DNA of 64,000 nt, taken from Symsagittifera roscoffensis (lineage: Eukaryota; Xenacoelomorpha; Acoela; Convolutidae). Shown in pieces: positions 27,084-37,899 of this stretch. The notes under the pieces are model-generated. The model had not been told where the DNA came from, did not search any database, and was given only the letters and a program-made list of their open reading frames with translations. The stretch covers positions 41,350,672-41,414,671 of the forward strand of contig NC_087062.1 in the NCBI RefSeq assembly GCF_963678635.1, written 5' to 3'. Position 1 is the stretch's first letter, and every line of letters starts with the position of its first letter. Position numbers and translations under genes: made by a program.

Positions 27084-27493
27084 TGAGTTAGAACCGAAGT
27101 GTATAACTCATAGAGTAATTTCGGATAGGGTACACCGTCTGCTCGTCACGCTATCTTATTTTCGGCCGGATAGATTCGTGCAACTTCTTAGTCTAATACC
27201 GATCCTAATCTTACTCTTATACTATCTAGTCTCAGGTTGTTTAACTAGTCTCTGCTAGGCTCAATAGATCTAGGGTATACTGGTTTATTGCGGCTGCTGA
27301 AGTGCTCGGGAGAGTCCAACTAATTTCTAAGTTAAATTCAAATCTCTCTGGTGCTGAAATTACAAGTAACTTCAGCACTTACAAATAAGTGGGTTGTTAG
27401 TTAGATGGATCATGATTGGTTAATATTAAATACTTTACATTGGTAAAACATTTAATTTATCCAATCATAAAATATAGTTTAGATCAGGTTCCA
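27084..27493 (-). repeat. Copy A 5' LTR (410 bp)
   Basis: By eye it is identical to the 3' LTR at 8631-9040. It drives transcription toward lower coordinates. AT-rich CCAAT-containing sequence near its start (RNA sense) and a TAGTATAAGAG stretch could hold the promoter, but no precise start site can be shown. Confidence 0.95.
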
Positions 27494-27497
27494 CAGG
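27494..27497. repeat. Target site duplication CAGG, right
   Basis: Second copy of the 4 bp duplication, immediately after the CA of the right LTR. Confidence 0.85.
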
Positions 27498-27603
27498 TCC
27501 TCTAAAGAACAGGAGAAACAAGGTGGCATTCAGCAACAGGAACTTCATCGTCAACCTCAACTCTGACCCCTTCTTAAACGAGATGCTCATTTACCCGCTC
27601 AAG
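27498..27603 (+). pseudogene. Cys-loop channel, exon part 3' of the insertion
   Basis: It continues the frame of 8527-8630 (GPLKNRRNKVAFSNRNF, ending LNEMLIYPLK) and ends at a GTCAGT donor after 27603. It encodes the last part of the extracellular ligand-binding domain before the pre-M1 strands. The exon is physically separated from its 5' half by 18.9 kb, so the allele shown should not make a normal transcript. Confidence 0.75.
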
Positions 27604-27702
27604 GTCAGTCGAGATAGAATCGTTTAGGAGGTGTTCGTTTATCAGAAAAAGATTTTCTTATAGCGCTCTTTGTTATCTAATTTCGGTTGGAGTTTGTTTA
27701 AG

Positions 27703-27852
27703 GTGATTGACTTCCAATTACTCAACTACACATTGGAGTTCTCGACAGGGGCCTTCTCTGATCTGGAGATCGAGTTCGTATTCAAGCGGGATCTTCTCTA
27801 TTTCATCTTGCAGAGCTATATCCCCAGCACCTTGATCGTCGTCTGCTCTTGG
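27703..27852 (+). CDS. Cys-loop channel, pre-M1/M1 exon
   Basis: A phase-0, 50-codon exon with an AAG acceptor and a GTAAGT donor. It encodes VIDFQLLNYTLEFSTGAF, then the R-D-L-x-Y-F-I-L-Q-S-Y-I-P-S-T-L junction and M1, ending VVCSW. The aromatic, Q-x-Y-x-P and C-S-W pattern is typical of pentameric Cys-loop receptors entering M1. Confidence 0.9.
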
Positions 27853-28480
27853 GTAAGTACGATATCAAAGCAATGTTTTTTTCTTCTTTTTTTTTTTGAG
27901 AATTTCCGGTTTTTTCAGGTTTTTTTTTATCAACGCATAGCAAATGTGATTTATTGCGTCTCAGCCGAAAAAATTCCAAACTTGTATTGATATCCGCTAT
28001 AATTGATCCAACTGAGTTGTTAAATGTCGGATCGAAAAAAAAAATTCAATTTCAAAAGTCCACATTGCGAAACTCAATTTTAGCTGAAAATAAGCGTTTT
28101 TCAAACTACTTACAAGTTTGCAAGAAGGTGAAACTATGTCCTGCACATTTTATTGACTGCAAGTATAGAAAACACTCGAAAAATGGCTATTTTCCAGTCC
28201 CCTTCTTCTTCGTTTTCCTCCGAAGTTATATTTACAAGAGCCTTTTTGAAATGGTTTTTGAGGCTGTTAAGTGAATTAAAGTATGTCAGTATGACCTAGT
28301 TAACAAATTTGAAATTTCCATACAAAAAGTTTTATACAGAACTCATTTTCGCATTTCAACGAAGGGCAGTGTTGAGAAAACAGAAAAGAACCAAAATACA
28401 AGTGCAATCTTAGAAGTCTTTAAAAAAAACGTACAATGTCTGGGTCATTGTCGCCTTCAAGTTAATATTTAATGATTTAG

Positions 28481-29110
28481 GTTGCATTTTGGATCAACCG
28501 GGAAGGTATCCCCGGTCGAGCTTGTCTCTCAATAACCACAGTTCTCAGTCTCATTACACTCATTGGATCCACAAACGCCAAACTGCCCAACGTATCTGCT
28601 GTCAAAGCCCTCGACGTCTACTTCGGGATCTGCTTCGGATACGTCTTTGGGGGACTCCTCGAATTCGCAACTGTCATCTATCTGGGATCCAAAGAGAAGA
28701 AATTAGCTGCTCAGATCAAAGAAAAACGGGAGAAGCAAAAAGAATACCTGTCAACAATCAACAGCATAAGAAGCATGAATCTCATCCAAGATCTGGACCC
28801 TATCCTTGCAACTGAGATGCTTAAGGAATCCGCGGTCGCCTCGTCGGTGGGAGTCCCGACATCGCCGATCGCAAAGAGCACTCTAGCTCTAACAGCTGAA
28901 GTCGGATTGTCGTCAAGCACTCGGCTTCTTAGCCCGATTACTAGTGCGGACATAATACAGCCACCGACTCAGAAGTTGTCCCGATGGACAGCTTCCAGGA
29001 TCGAAGTATACTCCCGAATTTGGTTTCCAACCTCGTTTGTCACACTTTTCGCATTCTACTGGTTCTACTATTACGTCATGAAAGCCGATTACTACTTAAA
29101 GAAAGAATAG
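28481..29110 (+). CDS. Cys-loop channel, M1-M4 terminal exon
   Basis: It starts VAFWINREGIPGRACLSITT. M2 reads PGRACLSITTVLSLITL with Leu at 9' and P-G-R at -2' to 0', close to the P-A-R signature of anion-selective (GABA/glycine/GluCl-like) channels. M3 follows (KALDVYFGICFGYVFGGLLE), then a ~95-residue intracellular loop starting with a basic helix (KEKKLAAQIKEKREKQKEY), and M4 (WFPTSFVTLFAFYWFYYYV), ending six residues after a basic-aromatic tail. The stop is at 29108-29110. The ligand cannot be deduced. The gene is on the plus strand, opposite to the element interrupting it. Confidence 0.9.
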   Translation, partial: VAFWINREGIPGRACLSITTVLSLITLIGSTNAKLPNVSAVKALDVYFGICFGYVFGGLLEFATVIYLGSKEKKLAAQIKEKREKQKEYLSTINSIRSMNLIQDLDPILATEMLKESAVASSVGVPTSPIAKSTLALTAEVGLSSSTRLLSPITSADIIQPPTQKLSRWTASRIEVYSRIWFPTSFVTLFAFYWFYYYVMKADYYLKKE

Positions 29111-29939
29111 AAAAACATGAAAAATGAAACGTTCTTTATTATTCGATTATTGTTTCTCCAATTTACCATAGAAATTGGACTATAAAAGAATTTCACGATA
29201 AAGAAAACTTTAATTTGAATGAAAAAGTTGCTATGGTTAATAATTTATCCTTTTGTAATTGATAGAAGTTCAAAAAATGGCGCATAAATTACTTTTTTGT
29301 CAGTTTTATAACCCTGGACATCTAGGTTTAAATGTGATTACAGTAGAAACTTCAACTTTGCTCATTATTTAGTTTATTATTTTCAAGTCAAGTTAACCAG
29401 ATGAGTTATTGAGAGTATTTTCATGATATACATGCACCGAAGATCCACAAACACAATTAAATTAGAAACGTTTTTGTCATAAAAATTTCAAGAAAAACAT
29501 ATGTCTGTTCAAAAATATGTTCTTAGCCAGGGTACTACCGTACTGTTTTTTCATACCAAAAAAAAACAAAGCTTCAACTAGAAAAACAAATAAACGCCTA
29601 AAACAATTTTTCTAACTATAAAATTTAGTCGTACTCAAAAAACTTTTTGAGTTTCTAATTGATCCGTATTTTGAAGCTCTGAATCTTTTTCACAATGATC
29701 GGTATCATTGAGAGACAGGTGTACAAAACACATAGTGTAACCTTTAGATTACCTAACATAACGCCATTTTCTTCGTCAGTATGTTTTTGCATCAATACAC
29801 AGCACTTAAATATTAAGTTACAATTATGATATTCTGTTAACCATGAAAAAAAAATGTTTAATAAATCAAAAGCCCGCACAGTTTCAAATACAGCAAACGA
29901 TATAACTTGATTTAAAAAGTCTAGCAGTTCCACTTATCG
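29111..29939. other. Downstream flank, no gene seen
   Basis: AT-rich DNA after the channel stop. An AATAAA-like site is not clearly placed. Short frames show no coding character. Confidence 0.35.
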
Positions 29940-30550
29940 AAAAAAGTGGCGGAGTATTTGGGCTCGTGAGGTTTCTCTCCAGACCAATTACAAAATTTTA
30001 ACTAGCCTTTTTTGAGGTTTTTTTTCTAATATCGGCCATCCTGGTGGTACTAATCTCGTAAGCTCAAAAAAGGTAATTCATCTAAGATCAGTTTTTGTAA
30101 AGTTATGGGTGTTTAAACATTGCCCATTTGATCAACTTCGGATATTTAACTCGCGATATATTTCGCACTATTAATTCATAAGCGGAGATTTAATCCATCC
30201 TAGAAATTGTTCCAAATTTAATTGGAGCATGCTAATTTGTCTATTATTCCGACTTTCGATACGAAAGTAACGGAATATTTGTGCTCGGAGTGGGTTTTTT
30301 TTTCTTCAGACAAATTTCGACTTTTTACCTAGCCATTTTTGACGAAATTTTTTTATATAATTCGAAAGCTATTGTTGTCTTGAGCTCAAATTTGAAAAGA
30401 TATTTCACCTGTGATCATTTTTCGTTAAGTTATGGGGGTTTAAAGATTGCCATTTGGGCCAATTTGGGACAATTAACGCGCGATATATTTCGCGCTATTA
30501 ACGCGTAAGCGGATTTTTAATCCGTCTTAAAATTGTTCCAAATTGGTTGA
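29940..30550. repeat. Two diverged tandem copies of a ~300 bp dispersed repeat
   Basis: 29940-30235 and about 30250-30550 share the blocks 'cggagtatttg..ctcg', 'gatcannnttttngttaagttatgggngtttaaa', 'cgcgatatatttcgc' and 'taagcggannttaatcc'. An inverted third copy lies at 36650-36955. There is no coding capacity; probably an old transposon fragment. Confidence 0.6.
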
Positions 30551-32955
30551 AAGAAGCTCATTTGCCATAATTGATTTGTTACAAGGAGCTAAATCTATCT
30601 TTTTGTACTTTATATGGCGTGTGGGGGGATGATTTTTATTTTAAAAAAAATTCGAATTTTAGAAAAAAAATTTTGCATTTTATTTTATTACATTTAATTT
30701 TTCATGTTATTACTGCTCCATAAAACCTTAAAAGGCAGTCGGAACATTCAGGGCTTCGCCCTGATACGAGCAGTCTTGTTTAATACTTTGCTATATGTAG
30801 TTCATCACTTGATTATTTACATAGAGTGTGGCGGTATGACTACTATCGAGTTATTTTTCGAACCAAACACTGATCCCCAGACGTTCAAAGGTATATTGAA
30901 AACAATCAGCGCATCGCCCTGATACGATCAGTCTGGTTTAGTCACGATTTTAAACAAAATGGCCATCTGCCTCCGTACAACGCTTTTGATAATCGGACTG
31001 GTCTTCAAGTATCCTAAAATAGTTTCCGACAGCTTTCACAATTTATGTTTTAACCTTTTAACCCCAAAAACTGTCTCTTTGCCAAAAACGGCGAAAAAGT
31101 TTCATAAATTTCTCAAGAATCCCACCACAAACAAGATCGAGTACAAAACACTATATTTCACGATTTGCGGGCTTTATTGAAGAACATATGCGTTAGTAGA
31201 GAAACTAGGTTTAACCTTCAAAAAGACTGCTCTGCTCTTATATCAGGGGAAAGCCCTGAACTTCAAACTGCCCCTTAATCCATATCAAAAAAATTTGGAC
31301 AATATGAAAGATCAAGTCTTAGGAAACTAATAAGACCAATTAGCCAGCCTCAATTAGGTTTGGAACATTTTGCTTGTGCGGGATACTTTGTAACCCCTAA
31401 ATATTTTGCGTTACGTTTTTAGAATTATGAATAAAAACTTCAAGGTGCGCATACAATTTTTCAGAACGTTTTCCAGAACTTTGCCAAAATTGATTGGAGG
31501 TATAATATTGTTTTAAATTTGATTTCTGGGAGCCGATATCGTCGATGGGGCATAAATGTTTTTGTTGAAAACTAATATTTCCATCGCCCAAAATTGACTG
31601 AATAAAAAAACCACGTCAAGCATAAGTATCCCGTTTTGTCCTAAAGTCGGAACAATAAATATCCTAAATTAAACAAACTGTAAAAAATGTATATGCCTTC
31701 ATGTTTCAGCTGATTTACTTTAGATTTGAGCTCAGGGAAAGAACTATAACTATTTCTATCAAAAATGGTTAAACTCAAAATCTAAACTCATCTGAAATAA
31801 AACATAACCCGACAGTTGGATTACAAAGAATGATTGTATCAGCTAAAATTCTGAAGATCCAACTTCTTAATCGTGCACCTCCACTTCACTAAGTTCAATA
31901 CGCTCTCAGTTTTTTGCCGCCTAAAATACTTATATTTTTGTTCGCCAGATCAATCTCGACATTTTAAACAGAACACTTTTGAACAGAAACATAGAACATT
32001 CAGGGCTCTGCAATTATACGAGCAAAGAGCAGTCTTGTTTTAGATAAACACACAATTTCATAAAAATCAATTCAATACCCGCACGCAGTAAAAAGAAAAA
32101 ATAATCGATTATTTTACAATTATAATTGTACTTGTATCAAAATTAAAATTAATTATAATTGCCAAATTTAGATGTTTAAATGATTTATAATCCATTAAAA
32201 AGGTAACCTTTTTTTTCTTGAAATAATAATGAATTATAATCAATTATAATTGATCATGCATTTTCCGAAAATCTCTTATAATCTCTTATAACCTCTTGTA
32301 ATCTCTTATTTTCTCTTGTAATCTGTTATAACAGATTATAATCTTGTTCTCAGTCAAAAATCTCTAAAAATGAGATGTCTTGTCACTTTTTCGTTTTTCT
32401 GAACACAAAGTTTTACCACGAAACAAAAGTTTCACAGAGATGCCTTCATATTAGTTGAAAGTTTTCCGCGGTAGGTGAAATATAACTCCTCCAAATAAAT
32501 CATGAAATTAAAGCAGTTTGCTGAAATTTTGGTGGTTAAAAACACTTAAAATGTCAAAAAACAACAATCAAAAAGAAATAAAAAAATAAAAACTTGTGAA
32601 ATTGAATTGATTCAACAAATGTTAAAATATTTTTCCCATTTTTCTCATAAATCAACGTCTACGAAAAGCATAAAATAGAAATAATCCAGGAGCAACGTCG
32701 AAGACAAAATGGGAATCAAAAGGGATTATAAACGATTTCAATTGATTATCATAGATTTTTTCAGCAAGACAAATGAATTAGAACTTCGGATAAAATTAAT
32801 CGATTATAATCAAAAATTATTATATTTGATTTCAAAAAAAAGAGATAATAGTCGATAGTCATGAATCGTAGCAGAAAACATCGGAACTTTATTGCGATAT
32901 ACGTCCAACGCAAAATCATAGAATGTGGATATATCATATTTACTTTGATTTCAGA
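30551..32955. other. Gene-poor AT-rich DNA with palindromic ~50 bp repeats
   Basis: It contains four of the six dispersed palindromic repeats (30731-30784, 30895-30942, 31223-31264 inverted, 31988-32040) built around CATTCAGGGCTTCGCCCTG. It also contains an imperfect minisatellite of 'tcttataatc' units near 32268-32345. No supported exon was found. Confidence 0.45.
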
Positions 32956-33320
32956 CAGGGGTGGATCTAGGATTTTCTCGAGGGAGGCGGATTTTCAAAA
33001 ACCTTTTCGACCAAATTGATTTTCTGAGCTCTCCCAAAGCATTAAAAAGACCCTGTTTCGGCCCATATTTATTCGCCGCACGCAAAACATAAAAAAAACA
33101 GGCCAAAAAAGGCGTTTTTAGGCACTTTTTGGAAAATTTTGACGAAAAAAACTGAGTTTTTTTGGCGCGCTCTACCCCCTTAAAATTAGTATAAATTGGC
33201 GCTGAAGGTGCCTTTAGAAATTTTTAAGAGCCCGTAGCCAAACACGGATGTTTCAAAATAGTACAAAGGGTGGAGAAAGGGCGTCCGCCCCCCCCCCCCC
33301 CTCTCCTTAATCCGTCCCTG
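32956..33320. mobile_element. hAT-type MITE, complete, 8 bp TSD
   Basis: 365 bp with ends CAGGGGTGGATCTAGGA and TCCTTAATCCGTCCCTG, the same family and orientation as 4036-4394. Flanked by exact 8 bp duplications ATTTCAGA (32948-32955 and 33321-33328). Poly-C is present near the right end. Confidence 0.85.
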
Positions 33321-36300
33321 ATTTCAGACATGAGTTTGTTTCTGATAGCATAATTATATATATATTTTGATTATTGAAATGTTAATTAAACAAAACGCCC
33401 CATAGATATGGGCCGCAAGAAATATAATTCGGTTAACGAAAAAATATTTCTAGCATACTTTTGGGTCGAACACACGAGTGTTTCTTTGCATATTTTTTTA
33501 TGACAGTGGTAGTTCGAAAATCCGCAATCGCCTTTTTCGGTCCGAACTCCAAACTCTAAATCAATTTATATTAAATTGACTTCGATCAAAAATAGAGATA
33601 GATGGCCAGAAATGGATATCAAAAAGTAGTACCAAAGAGGAGTGTCCAGACAAACACTGGCAACAAGAACGGAAAATTGGTGGGGGTGTCAATGAAATTT
33701 GAACCTAGGGTAAATCTACAAAACAAATTTAAAAAAAAATTACCGTGAAAAATTTGAGCAAACACTACAAAGTTAGAACGAAACAGTCGCAACTCGTAGT
33801 TAGTTAAAAGGATGAGAACAAATTTGAGAATTTGGCACCGCATTGTTTTAAGTATGCATTAATAATTGTTTCTGTGCAAGCAACTGAAAATTTCCAACAG
33901 CCTGGATTTACCTCCATACACGAAAAATGCCTAATTACGAGGCCAAACTGTGGATTTTGTGAGTTGTAGGCTGATTCTGAAACAGGCCAAAATGAAGCTT
34001 GTCGTGGAATCTGAAACATTGCTACTTTTCTCTGATATTCGTTGCTGTTTTGGATTCCACAAACAAACACTGCTAAAACACTGCACCTCTCAAAATTGCT
34101 CCAATTATAAGGTAGTTTGTGAAATCCGGAAAAGTTTGTGGAATCCAAAACCAAATGATAAAAATGGGTATAATAAGTTTGAGCTGTTGCTGAACCCGCA
34201 ACTGTAAGCGCAATCCGCAACCTGTAAGCGGAATCCGCAAATTGAATACGGAACGGAACCTGCAAACTGTTAGCGGAATGTGCATTTTGTTTGCGTATTC
34301 CAGTAATATATATAGTAGCGTTTTAAATTAAAGATTTCTTTTACCGATCACAATCGCTCACCAGCGAGTTCAATCTCAATTACTGGTAACATTTCAGCTA
34401 CCAGTTGAAACGCCAAACGTTGCATATCAATTCCTGCCCATTTATCACCAACTTCAAACTTAATTCCTGCCATGTTTGATCTCAGTTTCTCCCAGATTCG
34501 ATCTGAACTCCTGCCTTGAACAAAAATTCGATCTCAATTATTGTCACTTCGATCCAATTTTGGTCATTTGTTTCGATCTCAAATGTTTCCATCTCATTTC
34601 ACTTCTCACCTCGACATTCTCATCTCAAAAAATGATGATTTGAAATCACTCTAAATCCAAAGAACAATTCCAAATCGATTCGAAAAAATCTTACTGAGAA
34701 GTTTACCGATTAGTAAAGGGTGACCGTTAATTTCGTTAACCAAAGTATTAGCTTTTGTTCGTGGATTCCGCTGTAAAAGGTTAAGTTTTTATTTAAATTT
34801 CCGCCTTGCTAGATAATAATTCCAGCTCTAGCTTTTACTTGTTGATGAAGAACAACTGGCTTAGTTCATTATCAATAAGAATTGCGGAATACACTCTATT
34901 TTGCGGAATTCGTTTATAGATTGCGGAATCCGATGTCAGAAAACTGCAAAATTTGCTTGTTTCAGAATCCACGAAAAAACTCGAAAACTCCCTATGAAAA
35001 GCAATTTTCATATGAAAACTGTATGATTGTTTATAATAAAAGTTTATGTAAAACATTTTTTACAGTGCTGCATAAAAATTCCCGAAGGGAAAAAGCTAAA
35101 GTTCCAGGAAATTTTTTTCTCAAATTCCAATTGCAAACTCACTTTTTTGCTCAATTAGGCATTTTTCGAAAAAAAGTTGCATGCAAACGTTTTTTATTTT
35201 TGTCTAAAACGTAGTGCAGGCTGAATTTGTCATTCCAAAGAAACAAAAATGCCTATTAAAAGTTTGCGCGGATTTTCGACAAGTAAAATTTTTTGCTAAA
35301 CATTTTCTAGCCATACACGAAAGCTTAAGGCTTTTGTTCATAGTTTTTAGTGATCGGTGAAGCATTATCTCACAGTTATTACTGAAATACCGGGTCTCAG
35401 TGAGACTTTTTCTCTTCAACCACCGTGTTTCTTGTGTTCGAAAATTCTTGGTTTTTCCTTTTTTTGGACAAAACACAAAAATAATTAACAAAACTCGAAA
35501 AAATTTTTTTTTGATTTAGGAAAAAATTATTTAGGATCATATGACTTTCTTTATTGAAAAAAGTGCATATGGTAGAACTTTTCGACAACTTTCCGTACGT
35601 ATGTTAATGTACGAAATTGTATGATTAGCTTTTATTCATATAAAAAAAAATTTGAGACTCTTTTTTGGTCGACCCGGTTGTGATAATAATCGATTATATT
35701 AGCTGTCCATGGTCAGCCTACGGGAAAATCAAACGTATAGATTACTTTCGACTTAAAAAGGATTATAATATTCTTTTACCGCAATTTAAAAAAATCCAAT
35801 TTAATCGATTTTATTCGATCATAAGAGATTATGAAATTTTTTGTAAGTCCATATTTTTCAAACATCGTAGTGTATTCACAAATTGACAGTTGCTTTTGGC
35901 TCAACGCATTTTTTTATTTGAAAACTGCAAGAGCAAGACTTCACTCAATTTTTTCAACTTCCAGCTTACATCTACTTTCTCTCCTTGTCTCCTTGTCCCA
36001 CATCTTATAATTAGCATTCTCTTAGAATATTTTGAAACCCCCCACTTCCCCCAGTTTACCACCCAACCTATCCCTTCCCCCAGCAAAGGGGGAGGGGGCG
36101 TGAAAGTAGGGGTGGAGGTCGACTCGACGGTTGAGGGTGGAAGGGTGTGCATGGGGGCAAGGGTTTGGACGGAGTTGGAAGAGTGGATTTTTGTGTATGT
36201 GCGCGTGTGTGGCTGGAGGGGGGGGGGGGTGTTTGGATGTTTGGAAAAGTAGGGGGCTTGAAATTAGGGGTGATGAGGAAATGTATGATTGTACGAAGTG

Positions 36301-36649
36301 ATGAACATGTTCGTTCGGGTTCTAATTTTGTTGAACGCTGCTAAAAACAGATTAAATTTTCAAAATTTCAAAATATAATCAATTCTCATGGTTTTTATGA
36401 ACAAAAAAATTGACTATTTTGAAAGAAAGAAAGAGAGAAAGAAAGAAAGAACTGATTTTTTCAATCATAATGAAAGCCTCTGAGATTTGAAGAGGACAGA
36501 CAACGAGACCATCACATCCACCAAGTGTCTGCTGCCCATATACGGTGAATATTTACAATGAAAAAAAAATTTTCTCAAAAGGAAACTCAACCCACTTGCT
36601 GCATAATTCTGCGCTCCTATTAACAAATCAATTATGACATAGCTTCCCT
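33321..36649. other. Gene-poor DNA with degenerate short repeats
   Basis: Repeated 'gcggaatccgcaa' units occur at 34190-34285 and 34880-34935, imperfect 'gatctcaa' repeats at 34370-34630, a G/C-rich segment at 36040-36240 and a GAAA microsatellite at 36423-36452. Short frames here are explained by these repeats and I support no gene. Confidence 0.4.
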
Positions 36650-36955
36650 GAACCAATTTGGAACGATTTCTAAAAAGGATTAAATCTCCGCTTACGCGTT
36701 AATAGCGCGAAATATATCGCGAGTGAATTGTCCGAAATTGGCCAAAACGGCACTTTTTAAACCCCCATAATTTTTTGAAAAATGATCACAGGTAGATTAT
36801 ATTTTCAAATTTAAGCTCAGGACAACATTGCCTTTTGAATGATGTGTATAAAAAAGTCAAATCTGGCTAGTTAAAAATTCGAAATTTATCTGAAGAAAAA
36901 AAAAAACAACCCCGAGCACAAATATTCCGTTACTTTTGTTTCAAAAATTGGAACG
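36650..36955. repeat. Inverted copy of the 30250-30550 repeat
   Basis: The reverse complement aligns through 'gcggagatttaatcc', 'gcgatatatttcgcgctattaacg', 'gtttaaa' and 'gagcacaaatattccgttac'. It is about 6 kb from its partners. Confidence 0.6.
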
Positions 36956-37899
36956 AAAATGAAGTTTGAATGTTGTGGATAACCGATTGTAGTCCCCTAA
37001 GCAATCATTCTATGGTTAGATTGACATGGAAATTGATTATATGGGTTAATATTAATATGATCAGTATCATCCATTATCAATGAAACTCAGGATTCTAGTG
37101 CGGATAAGAAATTATACGACAAGCACGATAGACGATCGTAACATAACTCATTTTCCACATCCATTTCAACTACACTAATCAAGGCAACAATTTTGACTCT
37201 TTGTTTTTTAAAGTTTTTTTAAACCTATAAAGACTCAATTTTTGGCACCGAAGGAGGTAGAGAACAAGTTGAGCACGAGAATTAATTTACAAAAATTATT
37301 TTAAATCAAAAAAAAATTCATGTGAATTGTGGCTCAAAATGGGTGCACCTTTTCAGAAAACAATGAAGAACAAAACATACATAAATTTTTTTTTCAGTCG
37401 TGCATTTATTCTCAAATAACTTTTTTTTATTTAAAAAACGAGAGGAGAGAGCTTAAGTCAGCTTTATACGAAATATAACGACGTGTGGCCTTAGTTTCGA
37501 TATATTTGAAACTTCTATCATAAATCATGAAAAAATTGTTTTGCTTCAAAAAATTTTCATCATGTAAAAACACTTTTTTGTCCACCATTTATATCCAGGT
37601 CGAGGTGTAAGATTTTGTTTCTACAGATATCAGTTCAGCACAAAGATGTGGTTCGACACAAAATCTGTGGTTAAAAACATCCATTTTGGTCAAAAACCAC
37701 TTCACCGGGTTAAGAAAAAATCGCTTGCTTATCGAACAATTTTCATATATAAAAAAAATGGTTATCATACTCTATCATACAATTTCATAGAATAAAAGTA
37801 AGTGTATGAAAATAGCAAAATAAGCATTTTTTCCATTATATGAAACTTTATAACATACTCTGGAATTAAAATTTGAGCTTTTTCATCAGTCTTTTTATC

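Larger units (their letters stand above)
8631..27493 (-). mobile_element. Retroelement copy A: complete 18.9 kb env-bearing Ty3/gypsy-like provirus
   Basis: An 18,863 bp element lies antisense to the channel gene it interrupts. Termini are 410 bp LTRs with TG...CA ends and a 4 bp TSD. Internal order in RNA sense: PBS, 77-aa ORF, hairpin-rich leader, 155-aa ORF, 2742-aa Gag-Pol, 50-codon ATG-less frame, 76-aa and 62-aa membrane ORFs, 378-codon ATG-less frame, 872-aa envelope-like ORF, 599-aa ORF, short intron, structured 3' region. All frames are intact and the two LTRs look identical, so insertion is recent and the copy may be competent. Confidence 0.93.

Noticed and set aside
33804-34265. 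153-codon minus-strand frame
   Set aside because: Its start lies in the degenerate 'gcggaatccgcaa' repeats. I see no recognisable domain, no splice context and no second copy for comparison.
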